64,000 nt of DNA from NCBI GenBank assembly GCA_024180945.1, contig JAKSGN010000027.1:1-64000 (forward strand), in the 5' to 3' direction. The DNA comes from Macrophomina tecta. Lineage: Eukaryota; Ascomycota; Dothideomycetes; Botryosphaeriales; Botryosphaeriaceae. A program made the translations under genes and the position numbers. The notes beneath the pieces are model-generated. The model was not told the DNA's origin and searched no databases. It saw only the letters and a program-made list of their open reading frames with translations. Positions 21,301-34,428 of the stretch are shown here, piece by piece; the stretch's first letter is position 1; the number at the start of each line of letters is the position of its first letter.

Positions 21301-22118
21301 TCGTCTTATATTATAAGTTAGTCTTTAACCCTTTCCTTAAGCCCTCGGTAGTAGTAGTCCATAAGAGCGCGGTCGGACTAGTTATCTAGGTACACTACGG
21401 CCTTTTAAAATTCTATAGTATAGTCCGCTACTAAGGTCTTCTAGTAGATGTTTATAACGGCTCGTCGGGCCTTATTAACTTCGTCGAGGTCTCCGAAGCT
21501 TTACTTAATTTAAGTTATAAAGTACTTATAGCTACTAAAGACTTTCTTAGTATTCTTTTTACGTGCTTCTAGTTCTTTCTCTATTCGGTCTCTAAGGTAG
21601 GGCTCGAACCACTATACCGCGATATCGCGGAGATAGGTAGCTGCGAATATTACCTTTTTATCGTTAGTAGGGAAGTCTCTAGAGTTAAAGAAGAAGTATA
21701 GGTTAAGTTATAAGAGAAAGGTCTAGAGCTTCTTTTAGTTATTATAGAATAGATCTAGCTTAGCCGTCTTCGTGCTTCTATTAGGAGGTTAAGTCGTTGT
21801 TAATACTAAAGTATAAATAGGTGCCGGGGTAGGAATCATCGGAATAGCTTAGTTGCGAAGTTCGCCTATTTATTAATAGAGCTAGGTGTTCTCGTTGGTC
21901 TGCTCCTAGAGTTATCTACGTAGTTCGCCGATCTGGCCTTATATATCTTAAATAACCTAAAAGAGGTCGGCTATAGTTAGCTATAGAAGACCGTTATTAT
22001 TTATATCGACGTCGTTTATTATATTACTTAGTTAGCGTTAAGTATCGGGTAATACTATCTTATCGTTAAGTATTTCTTTCCTCGGAACTACCTTCCCTTA
22101 TAAGAATAATAGTTAAAG
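15384..22118 (-). pseudogene. gag-pol of chromovirus C, interrupted
   Basis: Reads on the minus strand and is colinear with element D. Around 17917-17999 it encodes KLRNAKFFTKLDLQEGYHLV, reverse transcriptase. The catalytic YLDD box is at 17770-17781 and now reads YLDN, a G-to-A change. The integrase and chromodomain regions lie to the left and the gag region to the right (about 20900-22000). TAG/TAA codons are frequent. A solo LTR at 18000-18795 splits the reverse-transcriptase region just before KLRNAKFF. Confidence 0.75.
18000..18795 (+). mobile_element. solo LTR of the C/D family, little RIP
   Basis: TGTTACGAACC to GCCGCCGTTACA, 796 bp, flanked by AAGCT at 17995-17999 and 18796-18800. 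GC-rich, with CA and TG kept, unlike its surroundings. It must have inserted after C was mutated and then lost its internal region by LTR-LTR recombination. It contains four CCCGCACGGGAA-like words at 18049, 18117, 18184 and 18235. Confidence 0.9.
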
Positions 22119-22896
22119 TATAACAACGGCCTCTTCTACTAGGCTTTAGAATCGCCTAGTAGGGTTAGGTAGCTAAAGGGTTTACCTTAAAGAATAAGAG
22201 AAGGGTAAAGAATTAGAATAATAGTAGTAATTACGTAATATATCGGTACGCGATACGCGTCAGGCTTGTTACCTCTAATAGGGTTATATTAGAACTTTAA
22301 GTTAACTACGAAGGTTAAAGTACTATCTAATAAGTATATCTATATACTATAGAAAAATTATAGTAATCTAGATCGATATAGCTAGATTAAAGCAGCTAGA
22401 TTAATAGTATTAGATTATTAATCTTAGATTAGGTTAATCTAGGTGGGCCCTATGGGTTCCACGTAACTCGGGCGCTAAAGCCCGTTTCCTGGAATCCGAC
22501 TTCTATATTAGTTACGGGAGTATTCTACCGCTAGACTATTATCTCTTAGACCGTATAAGTTGTCCGACTTTCTCTCGTCCGTTCCTCTTAGCTTAAAGCC
22601 GGTTTCCGGAATTTGTAACTTCTCCCTTATAGGCGTTCTTCCCCTGCGGGAGTTTATCTAGTCTATATTCTCGTAGTCTTGCTATACCGCGTGGGCGTCG
22701 CTCCCGTGCGGGCTCCCATTGCTGCCTTACCTAGGCCCGTACGCGCCGTCTTTCCTTACGGCTGGTTTTCCCGTGCGGGCGTGCTAGTGGTGCGGCTCTA
22801 CCGTCCCTATGGGTTTCTAGCCCCTGCGGTGCCTTTTCCCGTGCGGGCCTTCCGCCCGTGGGGTTATAAAGCCCTTGTCCTCTGGGGTTCGTAACA
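22119..22896 (-). repeat. 5' LTR of chromovirus C
   Basis: Partner of 13757-14534 and the same length. Differences seen by eye are mostly transitions. Confidence 0.88.
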
Positions 22897-23383
22897 TCTA
22901 CTATAACGATAACTACTAAATACACTAAAGTAGTAAGGATATATCGAAATAGTACCCTTATAAACCTTAATAATTTAGTATAATAACTAGAAACGAAGAA
23001 GTTATTAAGACTAATAATATTATTAATAGCTTTCCCTTAGATAAGAAACTTATAAATAGTAAAACTAAGAAACTATATAACTTAATAAATAGCGAAGTAG
23101 AAGCTATACTAAACTCTATAATTCTTTTAAAACTTAAGCGCCTCGTAGCCAGGTATAGAATTAGTATAAAAATAATAAACGAGAATAATTAATTTATTTA
23201 AATAATCTAGATTTCTTATAAGAGAGGATTAGCCCTTATAGTACTATAAATATAGTGCTAAGAAACCCTCTAGAAAACCCGAATTAAGTAAGATAAAAAG
23301 AAATATAAACTTATTATTATAAAGAAAACCGTACTCATAATACTCTATTATTAAGAAATAACTACTTAATAGTAAGTAGACTA
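22897..23383 (+). pseudogene. chromovirus A internal segment between C and pogo-1
   Basis: Colinear with element B at about 31320-31797, which lacks both insertions. RIP-mutated with no open frame. Confidence 0.75.
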
Positions 23384-25233
23384 ACGTATCCCACAAGCGA
23401 GCGTGCCACATAAGCGAGTGTGCCACCTTACCAAACCCAACCCACTTTAAGTACAACTAACTCTGCAACGTCCTGCAAAATCGACTATTTCTAATAGGTA
23501 CGCTATTCTACAGTAGTTTCCGCACCTTTTTGACATGTACGAGAATTATGTCCAGTTTCGCCGCACTGCCCACATCGCCGTCGTTTTCTCGCTGGCCCCT
23601 CCGATTGCGCACCACTTTGGCGCGTTTCCCGCGAAATCTGTTGGTTAACAGCAGCTCCATCGATTAAATACTGCCCCTCCTGAACCGTAAGAGTCCCTCG
23701 CTTCTGAATCCGCTTTTTCTGCCGCTTTTTACGTCGCGTTGCGGCCTCGTTTGCCTTTTGAAGATTCGCGACTTCCGCCTGCAGAAGAACAGCCGAATGC
23801 GCCATCATTTGAGCCCCCTTAGCAAGCTGGTTCAGCGCATCGTTGATTGGCGTTGGTGAGCTGTTCTGATGCTTTGCAATCCGGTTCCTAATAAGCTCAG
23901 TCTGAGAGGCTAATTCAGCTGGGTTGTGCGGTGTTTGAGCGTCCCAAGTTATGGCCTCTGCCTGCGGGCGTGTCGGCGTCCGAAGCTTGACATCGAGCTT
24001 GGAAATCACGGCCTCTGGATCGAGCGGGACCAGTCCTGCGCCTCGGAACCCGCCTACGATATTCTGCTGCGTAAATGCGGCTTCGAACGCCGTTTTGAAC
24101 GCAGGCAGAAACTCGAGCTTCGTGATGTGGTTGATGTGAGATCGCATCAGCTCTTCAACCTGCTTTCCGTACGCCTTCTTGAGAGGCGCAAAACAGCCTA
24201 CATCGAGCGGCTGGAGGAGATGCGATGAATGCGCAGGCATGAAGAGCGTGATGATCTTGCGTTCCTGGCAGAACGCGTCGAATTCGGCCGAATTGTGGCT
24301 CGCGTGGCCGTCAAGAATCAGAAGTCGCCATGCTCCAGTTGTGCGATCCTTTGTGTGCTTTTCGAAGTGCTGCAGCCACTGCAGACCAAGCTCGTTCGTC
24401 GTCCAGCCGTTTTCGCTTAATGCGATGACCCAATTGCCTGGTACGTCGTCGCTGTACCAAGCAGAAAGGTGGTGTTGTCCCTTGAAAATCACGAACGGCG
24501 GAATCGCCCAGCCCTCGGCGTTGACTCCCTGGATCACCGTAACCCACTCGCGATTGCCTGGCTGGACTGATTTGGGTCGAGCGCGTCGCTCCAATGCTGT
24601 GACAACCATTCCGGCTGCAATCATGCCCATGAGGAAGCCGGCTTCATCGAAGTTGTAGATGTCACCGTTCACGATCCCATACTTCGTGATAGTGTTCTGG
24701 ACGAGCTGAAACCATTGCGTGATAAGCTCTGGGTCCTCGCATTTAGCTCGCTGATAGTCATACTTTCGATTCAGACGTGTTTTTAGCTCGGGAGTCCGTC
24801 TTACGAAGTTGGAGGGCCAGTTCTTGCCAACGGTACCTCCGGCGCGGTCGGCGAGTAGCTTATTTGCCATACCTTCAACAGCACTTAATCGCGGCGGAAA
24901 TCCTCGCGAATCTAGATCGAGGACACGTTTGACAAGAACTGATTCCTCGATATTAGTAAGCTTTCGAGAGTTGGGCGTGCAATCGCGTCGAGAAGGAATC
25001 CTGTCGCGTCGTCGCTTAAGGGTCATCCGATTAACGTTAAACGTCTTTGCAGCGAGCCGATTGCTTTGAATTTGGCCTTGATCGATAGCTTGCTTCGCTA
25101 AAGCTATCTGAGCTTCATGTAAGATGGATTGAGCGTGGGTTGGCTGATGCATTGTTGGTTGAAGCTAGGGTGTCGCGTTTTCTTGGTTGGGTGGCACACT
25201 CGCTTGTGTGGCACGCTCGCTTGTGGGATACGT
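23384..25233 (-). mobile_element. pogo/Fot-like DNA transposon (pogo-1), intact
   Basis: Inverted repeats of about 44 bp with one mismatch, starting ACGTATCCCACAAGCGAGCG, flanked by TA at 23382-23383 and 25234-25235. Each end holds two tandem GCGAGYGTGCCAC boxes. The related site at ~31796 in element B (GACTATAACTTTC) is the uninterrupted target and proves the boundaries. The element is not RIP-mutated although it sits inside mutated DNA. Confidence 0.95.
23503..25152 (-). CDS. pogo/Fot-like DDE transposase, 549 aa, intact
   Basis: Tc1/mariner-superfamily (pogo/Fot branch) transposase with a single uninterrupted frame. A helix-turn-helix pair occupies residues ~10-135. The catalytic triad reads YNFDEAGF (D169), LILDGHASH (D281) and HLLQPLDVGC (D317). 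Thirty-five residues separate the last two aspartates, as in fungal Fot elements. The C-terminus carries a Lys/Arg-rich stretch (~473-485) and a zinc knuckle C527-x2-C530-x4-H535-x4-C540. Family length is about 540-560 aa, so this copy looks full length. The start at 25152 lies about 80 bp inside the right end. An autonomous, possibly active element is plausible. The neighbouring copy at 43537-45198 is a homologue with clearly different sequence. Confidence 0.93.
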   Translation of the reverse strand: MHQPTHAQSILHEAQIALAKQAIDQGQIQSNRLAAKTFNVNRMTLKRRRDRIPSRRDCTPNSRKLTNIEESVLVKRVLDLDSRGFPPRLSAVEGMANKLLADRAGGTVGKNWPSNFVRRTPELKTRLNRKYDYQRAKCEDPELITQWFQLVQNTITKYGIVNGDIYNFDEAGFLMGMIAAGMVVTALERRARPKSVQPGNREWVTVIQGVNAEGWAIPPFVIFKGQHHLSAWYSDDVPGNWVIALSENGWTTNELGLQWLQHFEKHTKDRTTGAWRLLILDGHASHNSAEFDAFCQERKIITLFMPAHSSHLLQPLDVGCFAPLKKAYGKQVEELMRSHINHITKLEFLPAFKTAFEAAFTQQNIVGGFRGAGLVPLDPEAVISKLDVKLRTPTRPQAEAITWDAQTPHNPAELASQTELIRNRIAKHQNSSPTPINDALNQLAKGAQMMAHSAVLLQAEVANLQKANEAATRRKKRQKKRIQKRGTLTVQEGQYLIDGAAVNQQISRETRQSGAQSEGPARKRRRCGQCGETGHNSRTCQKGAETTVE

Positions 25234-28200
25234 TATAACTTTCTTTAAGAGTTAGTAAGAATTCTTTTCTAATATAATATAATAACTATCTAGAACCATA
25301 CGCTCTAATAAATACTAAATAAGAAACTTAATATACTTACTTTCTAATACTAGATACGAAAAAATATAGTCTACTAATAAAAATAGTTACGTACTAATAA
25401 ATAGACTAACTAGAAGTAAGTATATCTTTAAGTTAATAAATAGAAAGACTATATATATAGTAAAGTCTATAGCTATCTAAAGCTAAAAAACTAGATAGCC
25501 CTATAGTATTAAAATTAACTTAGGGGCTATAGTCTAGGTTTCTTTATATAGTAGTACGTATATTAGAAATAAAAACTCTTACTAAACTAAACCTCTAGAA
25601 GTAATTTAAAATATAAGAAATACTTAATAAAGTATCTACTAAAATTCTAATTAATATAGAATTAAGTAGAAACTTTATCTATAATAAGCTCGTATAAAAG
25701 ATAAATATCCCTTATTAAAAAAAATAGAAACTATATTTTCTTAGTAGATTTAATAAGTCTTAAGCAGCCTATAGAGAAGGCTAGATAAAAATAAAAATAA
25801 AAAAAATAATTCTTTATATTAAAAACTATTAAAAGTAGATCTCTCTTAATATCTAATATATTTTTAAATATAATATTATTCTAGGTATATTCTAGATCTA
25901 AATATAGAAACCTATCTTTAACTTTAGTAAAGAAGGTAAAATAATCTTCTAAAAAAAATTAATAACCTTCTACGAAAATTTAGTTTATATATAAAAAATA
26001 AGTTAATAAATACTCTATAATAACTCTTATCTATTATAAATTAAGAAGTAGCTAGTATAACGCCTAAAAATAGCGGCTATATAGGCGACTCTAATAGTAG
26101 TATAAGTTAAAACTAGAACTATAATATAGAAGGCAAAGCCTTTTTAGTAAAATATAATTCTATTATAGAAATAAACTCTACTAAGTAAAATAATACCCTT
26201 AAATTATTAAAAGAGATATAAGACTCTAATAATAGTATAAGGCCTAGTAATAATAATATTAATAATAACTTTAAAGAAGGCCTAAAATAGAACTAAAACT
26301 ATAATATATAAAATATTATCTTCTTAGTAAAATATAGCGCCTTAAGTAAAGTAAGCCCTACCGAGTTAAGTATTTCTAAAGATTAGATATAACACTTATT
26401 ATAAAGAACTATACGGAGAAAGTATAAGGCTAAGAATAAAACTTTATAAAAATAATTAGTAGCTACTAAACCTCTCGTAGACATCTAAATAATCTCTAAA
26501 GAGATATTTAGGTATATATAATACTAAGAATAATAGATCTATCTTATATATATTAAATCCTTACCGGTAATATAATAGAGAGTATTAGCTAGGGCCTAAT
26601 AGAAAAGACTAAAAAATAAAAACTATCTAACTTCTATTAAAAAAGACGATTCTATAAGAATTAAAAGAGAATAATATAGTAGTTTAGAGATATAGTAGTA
26701 ACTATAGAAAATATCTCTAATACTAAAAATAGAAATAGTATCTAACGAGTATTAAAACCTAGTTACTATTTACTAAAAAAGAGAAAAGGGAGACTTACCT
26801 AAATATTAACTATAGAACTATAAGATTTCGCTTAAGCTAAGAATAAAACTAGCTTATAAGCCTATCTATTTCTTATTAAGAAAGAAAATAGAGGCTTTAA
26901 AGAAATATATTAAAAAAAACCTTAAATAAGAATATATTTAGCTATTAATATTATTAGTTAGATATCTAATTCTCTTTATTTCTAAGAAGAATAGTAAGTT
27001 ACGCCTCTACGTTAACTATTAATAACTTAATAATATTATAATTAAGAACTAATACCCGCTTTTATATATTAATAAGCTTTAGAATAAGTTAGGAAATATA
27101 AAGTACTTTATAAAACTAGACCTTAGAAAAAAATATTACTTAGTTAGCATTAAAGAAGAGAAAGAATAAAAAATAGCCTTTAAAATAAGACTAGAACTCT
27201 ATAAGTATATAATAATACTATTTAGGCTTATTAATATACTAGTAATCTTTTAGTCGCTCGTTAATAATATATTATATAAATACTTAGATATCTTCTATCT
27301 AGCTTACTTTAATAATATTCTTATCTTCTTAGAAATACTCGAGAAATATAAGAAGTATATTAGAAAAGTTCTAGAGACTCTCTAAGCTAAAAATCTAACT
27401 ATCGTACCTAATAAGTTCGAGTAGTATATATAAAGAATAAAATTCTTAGACTTTATTATTACCCCTAAATATATTAATATAGATAACTTAAAACTAGATT
27501 CTATTAGAAAATAGCTAGTACTAAAAATAATTAAAAAAGTATAGTTCTTTTTTAGATTTACTAACTTCTATAGAAAGTTTATCTAGAACTACTTAAAGGT
27601 TATAAAACCTTTAATATAACTTACTTAGAAGAAGTATAGCTTTTAATAAAAAAATAATTAGTAGTAATCCTTTAATTCGCTAAAATAAATATTTTATAAA
27701 GTACTTGTTTTAAAAATATATAACCCTAATAAACTAATTAAAATAGAAACTAATACGTTAGAATTTATCCTAGAAGTATATCTTAGCTAGCCTAATAAAT
27801 AAGATAAATAGTACCTAATCGCATTCTACTTAAGAAAGTTTACCCTAGTAGAGCTTAACTACGATACTTATAATAAAGAGCTCTTAGCTATCGTCTTAGT
27901 ATTTAAGTACTAGAGATACTATCTAAAAGAAGCTAAATAGTAGGTAATAGTATATTATAACTACTAAAATCTTACGCGCTTTACTATAACTAAAAAGCTA
28001 AACTAATAATAAATTCGCTAGTTATAAGAATTAGTATTCTATAACTTTAAGATTACGTATAGAAAAGGTATAGATAATACTACTACTAATATACTTAGTA
28101 GAAAAATAGACTATAAAAAAAAATTAAGCCGTAACCTATATTATTATAATAGATAAGTAATAGATTATTTATTCTTACTAAATAGTCTTTTCTAATACTT

Positions 28201-29675
28201 CGTATCGAGTTAAACCCGTAGTATTAGAAGATTTAAAAAGTATATACTTAGAACTTCTTTATATAGAAACTTTTAGTACTTAAAAATAACCCGTATATTA
28301 CTTAAGATAAAAAAGAAATACTTTAAAGAATTAATCTATATTCTAATAAGACTACGAGAAGTACTTATTAAGAATATATATATAGTACTCGTATATAGAT
28401 ATTAGAGTATTAATAGAACGACTAAGAGAATTATATAAAACTTTTACTTTCTAAAATTATAAAAGATAGTCTAGCGTATAATTTTATAATATAATCTTTA
28501 TATTTAAAGTAAAGCCGTAATATATACTTTATATAGATAACTATAACCCCTAGAAGTTCTAGAATAACTATAGTAATAAATTACGCTAGACTTTATTATA
28601 AAACTACCTAGGTCTAAAGACCTAATTATAGAAGTTAAGTACGACTTAATCCTAGTCTTTATTAATAGATTTACGAAGTATATACTCTTTTTACCCTATC
28701 TAGAAATATTAAATATAGAATAGCTAGTCTATATATTTCTTTAATATATCTTCGCGGATTATAGAATATTAAAAGTATTAGTCTTAAATAGAAATAAGCT
28801 AATAAGATTAAAATTTTAGTAAATACTTATATACTAACTTAGAGTAAAGAATAAACTCTCTATAATAGTATACATATAAACTAATGGCTAGATAGAATAA
28901 ATAAACTGAACTCTTAAATAATATCTTCACTATTATATTAACTATATATAGAATAACTAGGTTATATAGTTATCTATAATATAATTTACCTATAATAGCG
29001 CTAAATAAGAGTTAACTAACGTATCTCTATTTTTCGCTAACTATAGATTTAAATTAAATATATATAAAGAAGCTATTCTAAGTAAAAAATTAGCTTAAAA
29101 AGATATTCTTAAAGCTATATAGCTAAGAGAATTATATAAAGCTATTAGTCTTAACCTTAAATATATATAAATTATAATATCTAAATACTATAATAGATAG
29201 TATTAGGCGGTACTAAATCTTAAAAGAGAAAATAAAGTATACCTCTTTATAAAAAATATTAAATTAAAGTAACCGAGTAATAAATTAGATTTTAAGAAAA
29301 TTAGTCTATTTAAAATTATAAAAAAACTTAAAGAAGTTACATATTAACTTAAGTTATCTAACTTATAGATAAATTCTATTTTTTATATAATAATACTCGA
29401 GCTAGTACTAGAAAATACTACTATTCTAAAAATATAAAAAGAAATTATACTAGAAAATTCTAATACTAAAGAAGACTAGTATCTAGTTAAAAAAATTCTA
29501 GACTATAAATAATTTAGTTATTAGCTTAAATATCTCATTAAATAAAAAGAATATAAAAATAAAAATAACTAGTAGATATCTAAGAATAATATATATTTAA
29601 ATCTTATTATAGAGTTTTATTACTAGAATTCTAACCTTTCGCGAAAACAAAATTACCTTAGAAAAATAAATCTAT
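25234..29675 (+). pseudogene. pol remnant of chromovirus A (RT, RNase H, integrase, chromodomain)
   Basis: Heavily RIP-mutated. The reverse-transcriptase catalytic box at 27305-27316 reads YFNN where element B keeps YLDD. RNase H follows to about 28100 and integrase lies around 28250-29250. A decayed chromodomain (EFYxxNPN-type end) spans about 29460-29640. Stops are TAG/TAA. Element B inserted at 29676. Confidence 0.75.
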
Positions 29676-30149
29676 TATTACAGCGTAGCCTCTATAGGTT
29701 AAGAAAGTTAAAAATTAGCCCCGCTAAAAGCGATAAAAGTTAGAGATATAAGACTCTAAGATTACGTAACCCCTATAATTAGTTAGACCTACCCGCTTAT
29801 TCGCTAAGATAAATAAGCGGATAGAGCCTATTAAGTACTCCCGCTTAGTTACTCTACTATGCTTAGAAGAGGTAGCGGTTAAGTATAACGTATCTACTAA
29901 GTATATAGATTATATATACTTTTCTACTTATATATAAACTATACTTTTTAGATAGCTTTAACCTTCGTAGTTAACTTTAATAATAATCTAGTATATTATT
30001 AGTAATATAGCCTTTATATATAGTACTTAGTCTTATTACGTATTTAACTTACTCTTACCCTCTTCTTATACCTACTTAAGAAAACCCTTTAATAGGTTTT
30101 CTTTCTCTTTAGTATTTAAATCTTTAAAGGTAGAGACCTACTCGTTATA
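29676..30149 (+). repeat. 5' LTR of chromovirus B
   Basis: Starts TATTACAGCGTAGCC and ends CTCGTTATA; partner of 47331-47805. Confidence 0.87.
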
Positions 30150-33100
30150 CTTTAACTACTATTCTTATAAGAAGAGGAAGATTCCGAGATTAAGTCTTAT
30201 TAGATAAGGTATTACTCTCTAATAAGTTTAGAAAATAGTAATAGTACTAGAATCTTAGATAGAGGTTAACCCAGCCGAGAATTAGATTTAGAATATCTAG
30301 GAGCTAGCTTAGCCTATACTATAAATAGAGTCTACTAGAGCTAAGCTCTTATAGCTTATTAAGAAGCTAAAGGCTTAGAATACTTAACTAATTAAATATA
30401 TAATAAAGTAGAGCGCTACTAAGGTTAAAGTAGTAGTACCTAAGAAGTTTAATAAAAATAGAAAAAAGCTCTAATTCTTTCTACTTTAGATAAAGCGTTA
30501 TCTCTAGTTTAACTAAGTATAGTTTAATAATAATACTAAAGCGGTGCTCTTTACATCTACCTACCTTAGAGAAACGGTAGAGGTATAAATAGAACTATAT
30601 TTTCGCGACTACTTAGCTAATAAATACTCTCTTAAGAAAAGATAAGAAAAGACTAAGAAAATCTTTAATATCTATAATAGATTTATAAATAACCTTAAGG
30701 CTACTTTTAATAATCGAAATAAAATCTATAAAGTCTTTAACGATATTATAACTATTAAATAACTAGAATCTATAGCTATCTACGTAACTAAGTTTTAATA
30801 GTTTATAGCCTATCTTAAATAGTTAAATAAGACTTTCCGCGACCTCTTCTATAAAGGCCTAAAAAAAGAAGTTAAGAAGAATATAATTATCTATAAATAT
30901 TTATCTATCTTCTAGAAGATAGTAGACCTTATATTTTAAATTAACGGTCGTATATATAAATAAAAGATAGGCTCTTAATAAGCTAATACCTTAAAACCTC
31001 ACCGCTAAAGAATAACTCTTAAAGGCGAAGACGTTATAGCCCTTAACGCGGCTAACTAATAGGATTCTAAAAGGGTAATAATAATAGTTAAAATAATAAT
31101 AAGAAGCCTAAAGAACCTAATCTAAACTAAATAAATAAGTAGAAGTAGCGCTATAAAGATTAACTCTATATTATTTATAGTAGTAATAAGTACTTCTCTT
31201 CTAAGTACCCGTAGAACCCTCGTAATAAGAAAGATAAAAAGTAGACCTTAAGCACTTAACGCGAAGTATTAGTCGTATCCTACTAAGATAACTATAATAC
31301 GCTATACTAAATAGCCTACTACGACGATAACTACTAGACGCACTAAAGTAGTAAAGATATATTAAAATAGTACCCCTATAAACCTTAATAATTTAGTATA
31401 ATAACTAGGAATAAAGAAGTTATTAAAACTAATAATATTATTAATAGCTTTTCCTTAGACGAGGAGCTCGTAAATAACGAAACTAGAAAACTATATAACT
31501 CGATAAATAGTAAAGTAAAAGCTATACTAAACCCTATAACTTTTCTAAAACTCGAGCGTCTTATAGCTAAGTATAGAATTAGCGTAGAAATAATAAACGA
31601 GAATAATTAACTCGCCTAGATAATCTAGATTTCCTATAAGAAAGAATTAGCCCTTATAGTACTATAAATATAGCGCTAAGAAACCCTCTAGAAAATTTAA
31701 ATTAAGTAAGATAGAAAGAAATACGAACTTATTATTATAAAGAAAACTACGCTTATAATACTTTATTATTAAGAAATAACTACTTAATAGTAAATAGACT
31801 ATAACTTTCTCTAAGAGCTAGTAAGAATTCTTTATTAGTATAGTATAGTAACTATCTAGAATCGTATACTCTAGTAGATACTAAATAAGAAACTTAATAT
31901 ACTAGCTTTCTAATACTAGATATAAAGAGATATAGTCTACTAGTAAAAATAGTTATATACTAATAAATAGACTAACTAGAAACAAGTATATCTTTAAGTT
32001 AATAAATAGAAAGACTATATATATAGTAAAATCTATAGCTATCTAAAGCTAAAAAACTAGACGGCCCTACGGTATTAGAATTAACCTAGGAGCTATAGTC
32101 TAGGTTCCTTTATATAGTATTACGCACATCGAATACGAAAATTCTTACTAGAAAAAAACTTTAGGGATAATTTAAGATTACTAAAGTTCTATAAGAATAC
32201 ACGATCTTAATACTAGTTAATAGTAGATTAAGCGGAGACTTTATCTATAATAAGCTAGTATAAGAATTAAATATTTCTTATTAAAAAAAGACGGAACCCT
32301 ACTCTCTTAGCGGATTTAATAAAAGAAATACCGACTAAGGAGAAAAATAGATACGTATTAAAATAAAAAAAGTTTTACTAGAAATTAATAAATATACTAA
32401 TTAGATTACCCTTAATATCTAAAGAATTCTAGAATATAATATTATTCTTAAAATACCTTAGCTTAGAACTCGTAACCCCCTTATTAACTAGGCGAGCGAT
32501 ATACTCTTTCTATAATAGAAAATCTAGGATATTATTAAAAACCTAGAAAGTAATTATAAGAATATTAAATAGAAACTACTAGATATCTTTTAAGAATATA
32601 TTTTTAGTATAAAACGAAAAGTAGCTAGTATAAGGCCTAAATATAGCGACTATATAAATAACTCTAATAGTAGTATAAGTTAGAACTAGAACTACGATAT
32701 AGAAGGTAAAGCCTTCTTAGTAAAATATAATTCTATCGTAGAAATAAGCCCTACTAAGCGAAATAATACCCTTAAATTATTATAAAAAGAGCAAGACTTA
32801 AATAATAGCGTAAGGCCTAGTAACGGTAGCATCAACAGTAACCTTAAGAAAGACCTAAGATAAGACTAAAACTATAGCGTACTAAACGCCGCCTTCTCGA
32901 TAAAATATAGTACCTTAAGCGGAGTAAGCCCTACTAAGTTAAGTATTTCTAAAAATTAGGTATAATACTTATTACGAAGAACTACATAGAGAAAGCGTAA
33001 GGCTAAGAGTAAGACTTCGCGGAAATAATTAGTAGCCCTAAAATCTTTTATAGACGTCTAGATAATCTTAAAAAAAGTATTTAGATATATATAATACTAA

Positions 33101-33646
33101 GAATAATAGGTCTATCTTATATATATTAAACCCTTACTAGCGGTATAATAAAGAGTATTAGCTAGGGCCTAACGAGAAAGACTAAAAAATAAAAACTATC
33201 TAACTTCTATTAAAAAAAATAATCCTACGAGAATTAAGAGAGAATAATATAATAGTTTAAAGATATAGTAGTAACTATAAAAAATATCTTTAATACTAGA
33301 AATAGAAACGGTACCTAAAGAATATTAGAACTTAATTACTATTTATTAAAAAAAAGAAAAGGGAGACTTACCTAAGTATTAACTATAGAACTATAAGATT
33401 TCGCTTAAGCTAAAAATAAAACTAGCTTATAAGCCTATCTACTTCTTATTAAAGAAGAAAATAGAAGCTTTAAAGAAATATATTAAGAAGAACCTTAAAC
33501 GAGAATATATTTAGCTATTAATATTATTAGCTAGATATCCGATTCTCTTCGTTTCTAAGAAGAATAGTAAGTTATACCTCTACGTTAACTATTAATAACT
33601 TAATAATATTATAATTAAAAACTAATACCCGCTTCTATATATTAAC
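30150..33646 (+). pseudogene. gag and 5' pol of chromovirus B, RIP-mutated
   Basis: Begins with the leader also seen after the A 5' LTR (CTTTAACTAYTATT). The gag region (to about 31300) includes FRDLFYKGLKKEVKKN near 30840. The region then passes through the protease and linker into the start of reverse transcriptase, where D is inserted after TTAAC at 33642-33646. It holds the intact target site for pogo-1 near 31796. No open frame survives. Confidence 0.75.
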
Positions 33647-34428
33647 TATTACGAACCCTAGAGGGACAAGGGCTTTATAACCCTATAGATAGAAAGCCCG
33701 TACGGGAAAAGGCACCGCAGGAGCTAAGAACCCGCAAGAATAATAGAGCCGTAATACCGGCGTACCCGTACGGGAAAAATAGCCTCGAGGAAGAATGGCG
33801 CGTACGGGCCTAGGCAAGGTAGCAGCGGAAGCCCGTACGAAAACGACGCCTATACGGCATAGTAAAACCACGGGAACACCGACTAGGTTAAACTCCCGTA
33901 GGGGAAGAATATCCCCAAGGGAAGAATTATAAATCCTAGAAACCGGCTTTAGGCTAAGAGGAACGAACGGAAGAAAGTTAGATAACTTATATAGTCTAAG
34001 AAACGATAGTCTAGCGGTATAATACTTCCTTAACCAATATAAAAGTCGGATTCTAGAAAATAGACCTTAGCGCCTAAGTTACGTAAGACCTACCGGGCCT
34101 GCTAGATAACGAAGGATCGCGATTATCCTCTACTACGCATAGATAATAAAGAATTCTAACTATTCTTTACTATCTATAGATTAATATAACTCTTATATAG
34201 TATATAGATATACTCTTTAGATAGTATCTTAACCTTTATAGTTAACTTAAAGTTCTAATATAACTCTATTAGAGGTAATAAGCCTAACGCGCACCGCGTA
34301 CTGATATATTACGTAATTACTACTATTATTCTAATTCTTTATCCTTCTCTTATTCTTTAAGGTAAATTCTTTAGCTACCTAACCCTACTAGGCGATTCTA
34401 AAGCCTAGTAGAAGAGGCCGCCGTTATA
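33647..34428 (+). repeat. 5' LTR of chromovirus D
   Basis: TATTACGAACC to GCCGCCGTTATA; pairs with 41200-41981. Confidence 0.9.

Larger units (their letters stand above)
13757..22896 (-). mobile_element. Chromovirus C (Ty3/gypsy), minus orientation, nested in A
   Basis: TCTAC duplications lie at 13752-13756 and 22897-22901. LTRs of 778 bp lie at 13757-14534 and 22119-22896. A polypurine tract (AAGAGGGGGGATAG on the minus strand) abuts the left LTR, showing that the element runs right to left. A solo LTR interrupts its reverse-transcriptase region. The 9.1 kb includes that insertion. Confidence 0.9.

Noticed and set aside
22679..22925. Short frames with RAPVRAVFPYG-type sequence, also at 33683 and 41236
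   Set aside because: These are translations of the GC-rich LTR ends of elements C and D, repeated in every LTR.
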